Below are positions 18,296 to 26,965 of a stretch of 64,000 nucleotides of DNA, in pieces (position 1 is the stretch's first letter; each line of letters opens with the position of its first letter). The notes beneath the pieces are model-generated. The model worked only from the letters and a program-made list of their open reading frames with translations, did not search any database and was not told where the DNA came from. Origin of the DNA: CAVZMO01 sp963776195 (GTDB taxonomy: Bacteria > Nitrospirota > Thermodesulfovibrionia > Thermodesulfovibrionales > SM23-35); NCBI GenBank assembly GCA_963776195.1, contig CAVZMO010000024.1, positions 106,708-170,707 of the forward strand. The letters run 5' to 3'. The translations under genes and the position numbers were made by a program.

Positions 18296-19522
18296 TCATT
18301 CATACCGAAGCGCATCAATCGGGTTTAGAGACGACGCTTTCCGGGCAGGATAAAACCCGAAGAATATTCCGACTGCCGCCGAGAATACAGCAGCGACGCC
18401 GACGGCCTTAATAGACACAAGAGTAGGCCAGCCAAAGACCTTGGATATCACCGTGGCACCGACAAATCCGAGACCTATGCCGACAATGCCGCCGCAAAGT
18501 GTTAGAAGAACGGCTTCTGTGAGGAACTGAATAAGGATGTCTTCTTCTCCGGCTCCGACTGCCATGCGGATCCCGATTTCCCGGGTCCGCTCAGTAACTG
18601 AAACAAGCATTATGTTCATAATTCCGATCCCGCCGACAATCAGGGAAATTGAGGCGACCGCTCCGAGGAGCAATGACATTGTCCGGGAGGATGTAGTCGC
18701 CACGGAAAGGATCTCGGACAGGTTCTTAACTGTGAAGTCATCTTCCTTATTGAAGCCTATGCGATGACGCTGCCTCAGAAGGGCGGCAATCTCGCTTTCA
18801 GCCCGTGATATAACCTCCTTGCTCTTGGCTTTGGCAACGATGGCGCCGACGGCGTTGGGGAAGGGGCTTCCAAAGACCTTCCGCTGGGCCGTTGTCAGGG
18901 GAATCATCACCATATCGTCCTGGTCGGTCCCTTGGGGTGATTGTCCTTTTTTCTTCAGGACCCCGACAACTCGAAAAGGCACCTTTCGGATACGGATTAT
19001 CTTTCCCATCGGATCGGTCGAGCCAAAAAGCTTCTTGATGATGGTCTGTCCAATGATGCAATTCTTGGCGGCCCCGTCCACATCGGACTGAGTAAAGGGA
19101 CGACCGTACACAACGGGCCAGTCCCGGACCACCAGGAAATCAGGAGTCACTCCCGTCAGTTGTGTCGACCAGTTTTGATTAGCATAGACTACTTGCCCGC
19201 CGGTACGGATATTCGGCGCAGCCGCCGCCACCGAGGGGCACTCAGCCTTTATCGCCCGTCCATCGTCAATCGTAAGGGTAGGCACAGCTCCCGGCCCCAT
19301 CTGGACCCCGCCTGTTTTTACGGAGCCCGGGATAACGAGTATCAGATTAGTCCCGATGCTGGAAATCTGGTCGGAGATAATTCGCTCGGCTCCTGAGCCG
19401 ACAGCCACCATCGCAATGACGGACGCGATGCCGATTATGATGCCGAGCATGGTCAAAATCGAACGCATCTTGTTGACGCGCAGTGCGCCGGAGGCGATTT
19501 TCAGGGATTGCCACAGTTCCAT
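18296..19522 (-). CDS. MacB-like ABC transporter permease (FtsX family)
   Basis: This 408-residue protein has one N-terminal membrane span (about 22-43), a periplasmic MacB-type domain (about 45-275) and three C-terminal spans in the FtsX domain (about 285-400, with G-G-I-G-I-M-N-I-M-L-V-S-V-T-E-R-T-R-E-I-G). This four-span layout is the mechanotransmission type that drives periplasmic export rather than moving substrate through the membrane. The ATPase is a separate upstream gene 19 bp away. With MacA and TolC in the same operon it completes a tripartite exporter of peptides, macrolides or siderophore-like molecules. Confidence 0.85.
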   Translation of the reverse strand: MELWQSLKIASGALRVNKMRSILTMLGIIIGIASVIAMVAVGSGAERIISDQISSIGTNLILVIPGSVKTGGVQMGPGAVPTLTIDDGRAIKAECPSVAAAAPNIRTGGQVVYANQNWSTQLTGVTPDFLVVRDWPVVYGRPFTQSDVDGAAKNCIIGQTIIKKLFGSTDPMGKIIRIRKVPFRVVGVLKKKGQSPQGTDQDDMVMIPLTTAQRKVFGSPFPNAVGAIVAKAKSKEVISRAESEIAALLRQRHRIGFNKEDDFTVKNLSEILSVATTSSRTMSLLLGAVASISLIVGGIGIMNIMLVSVTERTREIGIRMAVGAGEEDILIQFLTEAVLLTLCGGIVGIGLGFVGATVISKVFGWPTLVSIKAVGVAAVFSAAVGIFFGFYPARKASSLNPIDALRYE

Positions 19523-19541
19523 AAGTCAGTTTAATAAGGCT

Positions 19542-20258
19542 TCAGACTGCATATTGAGTTTGTACTCTCCGGCCAGTCGATATTTCGTCGCTGATAATCA
19601 GCCCGTCGCGAAAAATCAGCGTCCGCTTTGCGTTAGAGGCGATATCCATTTCATGGGTGACCATTATAATGGTAATTCCCTGCTCATTCAACTGCCGGAA
19701 GATCTTCATAATCTCGTCACTTGTTTTTGTGTCTAAATTTCCGGTCGGCTCATCAGCCAGGATAATGGCCGGAGAATTAACAAGAGCACGGGCAATAGCG
19801 ACACGCTGTTGCTGTCCTCCCGAGAGCTGGTTCGGATAATGGTTTGCCCGATCCGCCAGGCCGACCTTCTCCAGCGCTTGCAATGTCCTTGAACTCCGCT
19901 CGCTTGCAGACATTTTTGAGTAGATAAGAGGGAGCTCCACATTCTTATGGGCGCTTGTGCGGGAAAGCAGATTGAATCCCTGGAAAACAAACCCGATTTT
20001 TCGGTTTCGAAGCACCGACAGTTCTCGTTTAGTCAGTCTGCCGATATCTTGTCCTTCCAGGAAAAATTCTCCACTGGTGGGGAGATCAAGACAACCAAGG
20101 ATATTCATACACGTAGATTTCCCGCTTCCCGAAGCCCCGATGATGGCAACAAATTCTCCCGTTGTCACGGAGAAAGAGATGCCCCTTAACGCCTCAACGC
20201 GCTGTTCTCCCATTTGATACACTTTTGTGACGCTGTCGAAGCGGACTAGATCATGCAA
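19542..20258 (-). CDS. MacB/LolD-type ABC transporter ATP-binding protein
   Basis: This 238-residue ATPase has Walker A G-A-S-G-S-G-K-S-T (residues 41-49), the signature L-S-G-G-Q-Q-Q-R-V-A-I-A-R-A-L, Walker B I-I-L-A-D-E-P-T-G-N-L-D and the switch His in V-T-H-E-M-D. The sequence is of the MacB/LolD subgroup that pairs with FtsX-type permeases. It lies between the MacA-like gene (36 bp gap) and the permease (19 bp gap), so it powers that exporter. Confidence 0.88.
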   Translation of the reverse strand: MHDLVRFDSVTKVYQMGEQRVEALRGISFSVTTGEFVAIIGASGSGKSTCMNILGCLDLPTSGEFFLEGQDIGRLTKRELSVLRNRKIGFVFQGFNLLSRTSAHKNVELPLIYSKMSASERSSRTLQALEKVGLADRANHYPNQLSGGQQQRVAIARALVNSPAIILADEPTGNLDTKTSDEIMKIFRQLNEQGITIIMVTHEMDIASNAKRTLIFRDGLIISDEISTGRRVQTQYAV

Positions 20259-20294
20259 AGACTATCTCCTGTGAGAAATCAGATTATCTCCTGG

Positions 20295-21506
20295 TCAGAA
20301 GCCGGGGCCGCCCTTAGGACCTGAATCACCTTTGACTTCATTTTTCTTCTCCGTCAGCTGCTCCACGACAACCTCTTCGTTCTCGCGGAGACCGCCCGAG
20401 GAAAGGATTTCAACATATCCGTCGCCGATCAGTCCAGTCTGCACTTGCACCGGGACAGGCTTTCCGGCGCGGAGGACGTAGACTCTCTCGGTTGAATCAT
20501 TCTTTGTATTGTCTTCCCCGATTTTTTGGACGGTGTCTTCGGATTCCGGGCTAAAACGGAGACATGCGCTTGGAACTTTCAGGACATTCTGCTTTCGCAT
20601 TGTCTCAATGGTAACATTGGCAGTCATCCCGGGCATCAGTTTCAAGTCCTGGTTTTCGACGCTGACTATAGCGGTATAGGTGACTACGTTCTGGATCATA
20701 ATGGCGGCTTTTCGAATCTGTGAGACCGTTCCCTTAAAAACCTGATTTGCATAGGAGTCTACAGTAAACGTGACAGGCTGCTTCAACCGCACCTTACTGA
20801 TGTCGGCCTCGTCGACACTGGTCTGTATCTCCATTTTTGTGAGATCCTGAGCTATCGTGAAAAGTGTCGGGGTTTGAAATGAAGCCGCGACTGTCTGTCC
20901 CACGTCGACATTGCGGGATATCACTATGCCATTGGACGGCGACCTGATAGTGGCGTACTGAAGATTGATTTGGGCCTGGTCGTAAAGCCCCTGGTTCTGG
21001 GTCACACTCCACTCCGCCGCTTTAACAGCGGACAGCGCCTGCTGATACTTGGTTTCCGCCGTGTCAAGGTCAGCTTGTGAAACAACGCCGTCCCCGAATA
21101 ACTGACGATTACGTTCCACCGTCCTTCGGGCATCAGCCAGATCCTCTTTGGCCCTTTCGAGATTTGCCGAAGCATTGTTGTAGTTACCCCTGGTCTCCTT
21201 GACTTTAGCATTAAAAAGGGCCGGGTCGATTTGCGCAATAGCCTGCCCAGCCTTAACGGGAGAGTTAAAATCCACAAACAACTTCTGAATGGTTCCGGAA
21301 ACCTGGGTCCCAACCTGCACGGTCACGACCGCAGCCAATGTGCCGGTTGCAGAAACAGTGGAAACCAATTCCCCCCGCTCGGCCTTCAAAGTTCGGTATT
21401 CCGCTTTTTGAGGCCGGTGCGGCACGATAATGCCGGCCAGAGCGACGATAAAGACAAGAACAGCCGCGCCTATGGCTATTTTCTTCTTTGACATTGCCTC
21501 ATGCAT
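20295..21506 (-). CDS. MacA-like periplasmic adaptor (RND/HlyD family)
   Basis: This 403-residue protein has one N-terminal membrane anchor (about residues 11-29), a split lipoyl domain (T-V-Q-V-G-T-Q-V-S-G-T-I near 60-72 and I-R-S-P-S-N-G-I-V near 190), an alpha-helical hairpin (about 95-185) and a beta-barrel with a membrane-proximal domain. The start has GAGGGGATTT at good spacing. Such adaptors link an inner-membrane MacB pump to TolC. The C-terminal tail is rich in Gly, Lys and Glu. It begins 11 bp after the upstream radical-SAM gene, which ties export to the enzymes upstream. Confidence 0.85.
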   Translation of the reverse strand: MHEAMSKKKIAIGAAVLVFIVALAGIIVPHRPQKAEYRTLKAERGELVSTVSATGTLAAVVTVQVGTQVSGTIQKLFVDFNSPVKAGQAIAQIDPALFNAKVKETRGNYNNASANLERAKEDLADARRTVERNRQLFGDGVVSQADLDTAETKYQQALSAVKAAEWSVTQNQGLYDQAQINLQYATIRSPSNGIVISRNVDVGQTVAASFQTPTLFTIAQDLTKMEIQTSVDEADISKVRLKQPVTFTVDSYANQVFKGTVSQIRKAAIMIQNVVTYTAIVSVENQDLKLMPGMTANVTIETMRKQNVLKVPSACLRFSPESEDTVQKIGEDNTKNDSTERVYVLRAGKPVPVQVQTGLIGDGYVEILSSGGLRENEEVVVEQLTEKKNEVKGDSGPKGGPGF

Positions 21507-21517
21507 TGCAAATCCCC

Positions 21518-22949
21518 TCAGGGAAGGTAAGGATTGAAAACGCCCTCCTCATATTCATTCCGTGGAAACGGAATATAGTCCGGATGATGAAACTGTTGTG
21601 CGATCTCGTCTGCAAAAAAGGCCCCAAGCTTCGTGGCTTGAATCTTCTTTTCATCTTCAACCACAAGTCCGTGAGTCTTCAGGCGGTTCATCTTCTCTTT
21701 GAAGACATTCTCCACCGATTCGCCCGTACGCTGCCTGTAGATGCTCTTATTAACAAAACTGTTTTTAACAGGCAGAATTATACCCCATCTCTTCTGTTCT
21801 TCTTCACTTCTGACCAATCCGCGATTCAAGGGAAGGCGTCCGGCTTCGATAGAGGCATAGTATTCCTCGAAATACTGAGTGTTCAGCACGAAACGGTCTC
21901 TGAGACTGCTGAACGCCGTAAGCCCGAGGCCAATCTCATCATAAAGCATGCAGCACTGGTTCCAGGCATAATGTGAATAAATCTTCCTGGATCTGCCGAA
22001 GACTCTCCGTATATTCTCCGTGAAGTTTCCGGCTGTAAGCATATTGATGGCTATACTCTTCATTGTGAGAGTTTCCTCGTCATCCAAAATCCTTGCGGTC
22101 TTATTCTGGATCATAGTCTTGATCGGTCCCTGGAAGTCGCCATAAGCGTCTATCTTGAGCCTGTAGAGCTGAATCTCGTCCACATCCAACGACATGGCGA
22201 ACTCCATCTGGTCGATCCATCCCTCAAGAGTCTGGCCGGGATAGCCGAAGATAAATTCTATGTTTACCTTGTAGCCGAGTTTCCGGGACTCTTCAATAGA
22301 ATCCAGCGCCTCCTGAACTGTGTGATGACGGTTCATGATCTTCAGGATATCGGGATCGAGCGAATTGATACCGATTGTAAGACGGTCGACACCATAGTCG
22401 CGCATGATGCGAAGTCTCTCCGCCCCATCCTGGCCAAGAAGCGTACTCGGATCAACATCGTAGTTGAACTGAGTGCAGTTACTTAAGTCAAGCCGTTTGG
22501 TAAAGTAATCCAAGAAGTGTTTTAACTGTTGTGCCGTAAGGTACGTTGGAGTCCCCCCTCCGACAAGAATTGAGCGTGTCTGAATCCGGTCGACCCCGAG
22601 GACACCCATATATATATCCATCTCTTTTTCCAGCGCATCCAAATATTTGTCTTTTTCCGAGGCCTGATCCCCGAATTTTACAGGGTAATGGCAATAGGCG
22701 CATCGTTGCTTGCAGAAGGGGATGTGCGCATATATATCGAAAAGCCCGTCATCCGGGAGTGTGTATCCGGCAAACATCTCTTCCTGCGAAATAGGGTTTG
22801 TACATAGTGATGGGGGGATAATGGACGGAAGGAAAGAAATCGCCGCTTTTATTTATAAACCCGAAACGTTTCAGTTCACGGTACTCCTTCAGAAATTGCC
22901 TGGCATCGGCAATGATTTCGGCCTTTCTATCAGCATCGACTCTTAACAT
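21518..22949 (-). CDS. HemW-like radical-SAM protein, frameshifted near the N-terminus
   Basis: The true start is probably the ATG at 22949, which has AAAGGAG at good spacing; about 52 codons later the frame slips at a CCC run near 22796 and continues from 22777 for 419 residues. Removing one C gives Y-K-P-I-S-Q-E-E-M-F-A-G without a break. The radical-SAM cluster is H-I-P-F-C-K-Q-R-C-A-Y-C (CxxxCxxC), followed by G-G-G-T-P-T and a HemN-type C-terminal region (about 330-400). HemW-like proteins include heme chaperones and class C radical-SAM methylases acting on natural products. Its operon position before an exporter favours a biosynthetic role. The N-terminal extension of about 80 residues is unusual for HemW. 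Confidence 0.75.
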
Positions 22950-22997
22950 ACATAAACTCCTTTCATTCAGTCATGCGGGCCATGACATCCGGAAAAT

Positions 22998-23894
22998 CTA
23001 GCCCGCTACGGCCCCGCTGGTGCAGAGAGAGATTACGCCGGCAGTGGCAATCACAGCCCCTGCCACTGCACGGGAAGTTAATTTTTCCTTAAGAAAAATA
23101 ACCGAGAGCGGGATAATAAATATCGGCTCAGTAGAGATAAGGCTGTTCGCAACAGCCACGCTGGTATATTTGAATGCAACAATGGTAAGCCAGAAACCAC
23201 CGAAGGTTATCACGCAAACAGCCAGGCAAAACCGCCATATGAGTCTGCTATCCCGAAACGGGGTCACCCATTTTTTCAGGCGACATGTAACAATTCCCAT
23301 CAGAAGCATTCCCAGGGTTCCGGCCAGCATACGGATAAGAGTCGCGTAGATCGTGGACGTCCCCTCCAGTCCCTTCTTCGTCAAAATTACCGAAACAGAC
23401 ATCGCCAAAACGGATATCAACCCGAAGACGATCCCTCTCGATGAGGACTTTCCCTGTCCGGAAGTGCCGGGCAACATTCCGATGGTAATCCCGGACACAA
23501 TAAATGCAATGCCTAGCCATCCATTCAGAGGGAGCCTCTCTCCAAGCAAAATAACCGCTAGCACCACTGTAAATACTTGCCCCAGGGTCGTCAGCAGCAC
23601 AATAGCACGGGGTCCGAGTTCCTTCAGTGCACCGAAAAAAAAAGTGTCGGAAAGCGCAATTCCCAAGAGGCCACTTATCGCCAGATAACTGTAAGCCTGT
23701 ACCCCTATGTCGGAGAACTCCCCCAGCAACAAAGTCAGCAGTCCCAAAAGCAAAACACTTACCAGACCCTTTACCAGCGTCATTGCAAAGGATGAAAGTG
23801 ATTCGCCCAACCGGCTGAACAATAAAGCGCCCACCGACCACGACGCTGCTGAACCAAGTGCTGCCATGATTCCTATCGCATTGCCGTCGATCAC
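22998..23894 (-). CDS. EamA (DMT-superfamily) transporter
   Basis: This 298-residue protein has ten predicted membrane spans arranged as two EamA repeats (about 8-140 and 155-292). The first ends in L-L-T-T-L-G-Q-V-F-T-V and the second carries a similar S-L-I-S-T-E-P-I-F-I-I-P-L-S-V-I-F-L-K-E-K-L. Such carriers exchange metabolites across the inner membrane. It lies 16 bp after the methyltransferase gene and 48 bp before the HemW-like gene in the same direction, so it may move a precursor or product of this pathway. Confidence 0.8.
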   Translation of the reverse strand: MIDGNAIGIMAALGSAASWSVGALLFSRLGESLSSFAMTLVKGLVSVLLLGLLTLLLGEFSDIGVQAYSYLAISGLLGIALSDTFFFGALKELGPRAIVLLTTLGQVFTVVLAVILLGERLPLNGWLGIAFIVSGITIGMLPGTSGQGKSSSRGIVFGLISVLAMSVSVILTKKGLEGTSTIYATLIRMLAGTLGMLLMGIVTCRLKKWVTPFRDSRLIWRFCLAVCVITFGGFWLTIVAFKYTSVAVANSLISTEPIFIIPLSVIFLKEKLTSRAVAGAVIATAGVISLCTSGAVAG

Positions 23895-23910
23895 AAGTTG
23901 AGTCCTTTGG

Positions 23911-25005
23911 TCATGCCTTCTTGAAGACGAGGATATACCGTTGCGGAATGAACTGATATTCCTTGATCAGCCGGAAACCGTAAGCCTGGAACTGACCGAT
24001 CAGAAGATTCTTGTCGATATAAGGAGCATGGTAGGGAAGGACACCGTCCGGAACCAAGCCGTTGTCTACGACATAAAAGAGACCATCTTTTTTCAGCGCG
24101 CTCTTAATGCTTTCGACAAACTCATCCTTCGCGCTTTCGGTAAAAGCCACATAGATTATGTGATAGAGGGAGCACATCCAGGCCACGTCCACCTGCTCTC
24201 CCTTCAGCCCGATTGTGTGATCTCCGGTCAATACCGTCTTTATATTCTTGATGCCGTTTTTCGAGCTGAACGTGTCGATATAATCAAGATGCTCTTTCAC
24301 CGTATCAATGGAGAATATACGCCCATTGTTTCCGACGATCTCGGCAAACTTGAAGGAAAAATATCCGGGACCGCTCCCGATATCGGCGACCTTGTCGCCG
24401 GGCTTCAAGCCCAGAGATTTGATCATCTCGGAAGATTTCTCCCAGGTTTCACGACGGGGGTTGTTGAAAAGAATGAAATCCTCCAAAAAGGCCATCCGCT
24501 TAATCCCCTCTCCCGGGTCCTTGTCCTGGAGTGTACCCAGTTTGTATTTTCTTTTCAGATATTCCTTAAGTTGAGCGAAGTCATTGCCTGACCAGAACTC
24601 ATAGTAACTGCGGTCATATTTGTTGGTGATGAATTTATCCTGCTGATCCTTGGGAGCAAGCATGCAGTCAATGAGCCACTGAAGAGCGGTATAATCTCCG
24701 CCGTAATTCTCGCGCGGGATGATCCTGGTGTAAATCTCGTTGGCATCCTTGGCAGACTTGACATTTCTATTTTCCAGGTAATCAAGTAACAGTTTGGCCG
24801 CCTGAATTCCGTCTTCGGTCAGGCTCGTAGAGTCGACGCTGCCCATGTGGACAAGTGATTTTTTATTAGTGATTTCAATCTTCACCGGCGCGGGTGATGA
24901 ATCAGCTGCCAAGGTGGCAGCGGCAATTACCAATGACAGCGAAACAAATAAAACCGCCGCCAGAATTCGCCGCATGGCAGGATAATTTCGTGATATGGTT
25001 TTCAT
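23911..25005 (-). CDS. Exported class I SAM-dependent methyltransferase
   Basis: This 364-residue protein starts with a hydrophobic segment and an A-L-A-A-D-like signal cleavage region (about residues 12-34). A region of about 150 residues without a known domain follows. The methyltransferase domain (about 200-340) has motif I V-A-D-I-G-S-G-P-G-Y-F and F-S-I-D-T at the motif II position, with L-Y-H-I-I-Y and a V-V-D-N-G strand later. A SAM enzyme directed out of the cytoplasm is unusual, since SAM is cytoplasmic; either the segment is a membrane anchor with the domain inside, or the start is further downstream. It lies between two radical-SAM genes and the transporter genes. Confidence 0.75.
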   Translation of the reverse strand: MKTISRNYPAMRRILAAVLFVSLSLVIAAATLAADSSPAPVKIEITNKKSLVHMGSVDSTSLTEDGIQAAKLLLDYLENRNVKSAKDANEIYTRIIPRENYGGDYTALQWLIDCMLAPKDQQDKFITNKYDRSYYEFWSGNDFAQLKEYLKRKYKLGTLQDKDPGEGIKRMAFLEDFILFNNPRRETWEKSSEMIKSLGLKPGDKVADIGSGPGYFSFKFAEIVGNNGRIFSIDTVKEHLDYIDTFSSKNGIKNIKTVLTGDHTIGLKGEQVDVAWMCSLYHIIYVAFTESAKDEFVESIKSALKKDGLFYVVDNGLVPDGVLPYHAPYIDKNLLIGQFQAYGFRLIKEYQFIPQRYILVFKKA

Positions 25006-25032
25006 AGAATGGTCTCCTTATTATAATATCTT

Positions 25033-26058
25033 TCAAAAAAAGTTTGCTGTAAACCGCGCGCATTTACAAGCCAATTCTCGGACTTGAAGACCTGCACGCT
25101 CAATGGTCTTCAATGCATGGTCGAGGCTTACGACAAACCTTTTTTCCGAATAAATTCTGTAGAGGTCCCGGTTGTCTTTAGGCGTAAAATTGATGGTAAT
25201 TACGTTTGCGCCGGCATTCAGTCCTACGGTCTGACCTTCAGGAAATACGCTCTCGAGTGCACTCACCGAGGGGATCAGCGGCGTTTTCAGAATTATCCGC
25301 AAGATCGCGATTGTGTTGAGGGTGAGATTAGCGCTGCCCTTAGGGTAGTCCTGAAGCGGAGTGTTGCTGTTCGGGATGAAAGGAGAAGCGCTTATGAAAT
25401 CGGGACTTATCCGTACACCGAACAGAATGTCATTCGCAAGGCTCTCCAGGGACTGTCCGGGCAGTCCCACGATATTACCCGTACCGACTTTCATGCCGGA
25501 TTCCCGGATCCAATCAATGCACTGCAGCCTCTTTGCGAGTTGGCCGTGGGTGATACGATTATAGAAAACAGGATCTGAAGTCTCATATTTCAGAATGTAG
25601 GAGCTGGCGCCCAGCCGGAAATATCTGTCGTATGTATCTTTCGGTCTCTCACCAAGGCAAAGCAGTATATCCAGCCTAAGATCGTTTCTGATTATCGGCA
25701 TAACCTCTTCGAGGATGAGGTCAGTCTCCGGGTTCTGGCCCCCTTGCAGAAAAACTATCCCAATTCCTGCCTCCTTCACCTTCGTCGCCAGATAGATGAT
25801 GTCATGAGCTTCCAGAGAGTAGCGCTCGAGTTCCTTGTTAGTAGCGCGCATAGCGCAATAATCACAGTTCTTCCGGCAGTCATTGGATACCTCGATCACA
25901 CCCCGAAGGACAACATCGTCCTGACCTGCTTCGTGTCTCACTTCGCGCGCGACTTCAAACAACTCATCTTGCAGGGAGCCCTTCGCAGTCAGTAAAGGTA
26001 TAATATCTGAAACGGTAAGGCTTTCAGCTGGTTCTTGAAGCTTCTCTATAAATTTCAT
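25033..26058 (-). CDS. HydE/BioB-like radical-SAM enzyme
   Basis: This 341-residue protein carries C-R-K-N-C-D-Y-C (CxxxCxxC) near residues 61-68, then G-I-G-I-V-F-L-Q-G-G-Q-N-P for SAM binding, and ends with a BATS-like half barrel including N-A-G-A-N-V-I-T-I-N-F-T-P. These features match the BioB/HydE/PylB group, closest in feel to HydE. No HydF, HydG or hydrogenase gene is in the window, so a role in H-cluster assembly cannot be supported here. It is the first gene of the nine-gene operon that ends with TolC and probably makes a precursor of the exported compound. Confidence 0.75.
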   Translation of the reverse strand: MKFIEKLQEPAESLTVSDIIPLLTAKGSLQDELFEVAREVRHEAGQDDVVLRGVIEVSNDCRKNCDYCAMRATNKELERYSLEAHDIIYLATKVKEAGIGIVFLQGGQNPETDLILEEVMPIIRNDLRLDILLCLGERPKDTYDRYFRLGASSYILKYETSDPVFYNRITHGQLAKRLQCIDWIRESGMKVGTGNIVGLPGQSLESLANDILFGVRISPDFISASPFIPNSNTPLQDYPKGSANLTLNTIAILRIILKTPLIPSVSALESVFPEGQTVGLNAGANVITINFTPKDNRDLYRIYSEKRFVVSLDHALKTIERAGLQVRELACKCARFTANFF

Positions 26059-26114
26059 AAAATATCACAGACTCTCCCCTTCAGAATAAAGAGTTTATTC
26101 TTTTTCTGTATTTT

Positions 26115-26891
26115 TCAAAAAGAAAACGGTTTCCCTTTCAGTCTTTCGACGGTTGCTTTCTGTTCGGGACTCAGGAGCAGGTAGACCGACTTTTCGCCTT
26201 TCTCCAATAGAATAGAGATGTCTCGCTTCGTTGAAGTTACAAATTTGCAGCGACCCGCTGACGCAATGACCGAATCCGGCGACGACGTTTCGTCCATCTT
26301 CTTGAAGATGCCCGACCTGATTTCATCGATCGCCCGCTCCTGCTTCGGGTCCAGTCGCAATAACTGTCTGAGATCTTTCTTCGGAATAGACAGCACGCCC
26401 TTGAGTTGCAGCAAGATCTCCTGCATGCGGGCCAGTTGATGTGACTTCAGTATTTCATTCGTCCGCTTCCTGGCATCTTCAGAAAACTTTCCGATTGCCA
26501 TGACATGGTTTTCGCTTCTTCCGCCGTTCTGCAGCAGCTCACCATCCTTGCTTTCATTCCGGGTAAGGACTTCCTTAACCCCCGCGAAGAACCCTCTGTC
26601 GACATCTCTCATTTTTTCGATCTGAGCGTCCGAAAGATTAAGTTCAGCTCTTACCTTGTCATTTTCCACAATGGAAAGCATATGAGGCATCAACTCACCT
26701 ATGAAAGGGAGGTCTTCCGACGAACAGTAAAACGCGGAGATTACCGGCGCAGGCTCCGCTGAAAATGACGGTTCAACCGCCTGCAGAACAAAAGCCAAAC
26801 TCATAATTACACAAATTACAGCACTACTCATTGTATTTTTTATTAAAGTTGACATGTAGATAATATAGAAAACCGCAAAGAGCGTTGTCAA
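26115..26891 (-). CDS. Secreted helical protein of unknown function (Spy/LTXXQ-like features)
   Basis: This 258-codon frame has no clear ribosome-binding site. Starts at 26891, at an ATG near 26855 or at a third ATG seven codons later are possible, the later ones giving a better signal peptide (M-S-S-A-V-I-C-V-I-M then A-L-like core ending S-F-S-A). The mature part is highly charged and helical, with repeated L-N-L-S-D-A-Q-I-E-K-M, L-R-L-D-P-K-Q-E-R-A-I and L-S-P-E-Q-K-A-T-V-E-R-L motifs like those of periplasmic Spy/CpxP/zinc-sensor proteins. It sits 56 bp upstream of the radical-SAM operon on the same strand and may be part of it. Confidence 0.6.
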   Translation of the reverse strand: MTTLFAVFYIIYMSTLIKNTMSSAVICVIMSLAFVLQAVEPSFSAEPAPVISAFYCSSEDLPFIGELMPHMLSIVENDKVRAELNLSDAQIEKMRDVDRGFFAGVKEVLTRNESKDGELLQNGGRSENHVMAIGKFSEDARKRTNEILKSHQLARMQEILLQLKGVLSIPKKDLRQLLRLDPKQERAIDEIRSGIFKKMDETSSPDSVIASAGRCKFVTSTKRDISILLEKGEKSVYLLLSPEQKATVERLKGKPFSF

Positions 26892-26965
26892 CGGATAACT
26901 AATGTCATATCAGTTCTATTTCGAGATAATCAGTAATTACGTCGGCAGTACTGTATTGCAAACAT

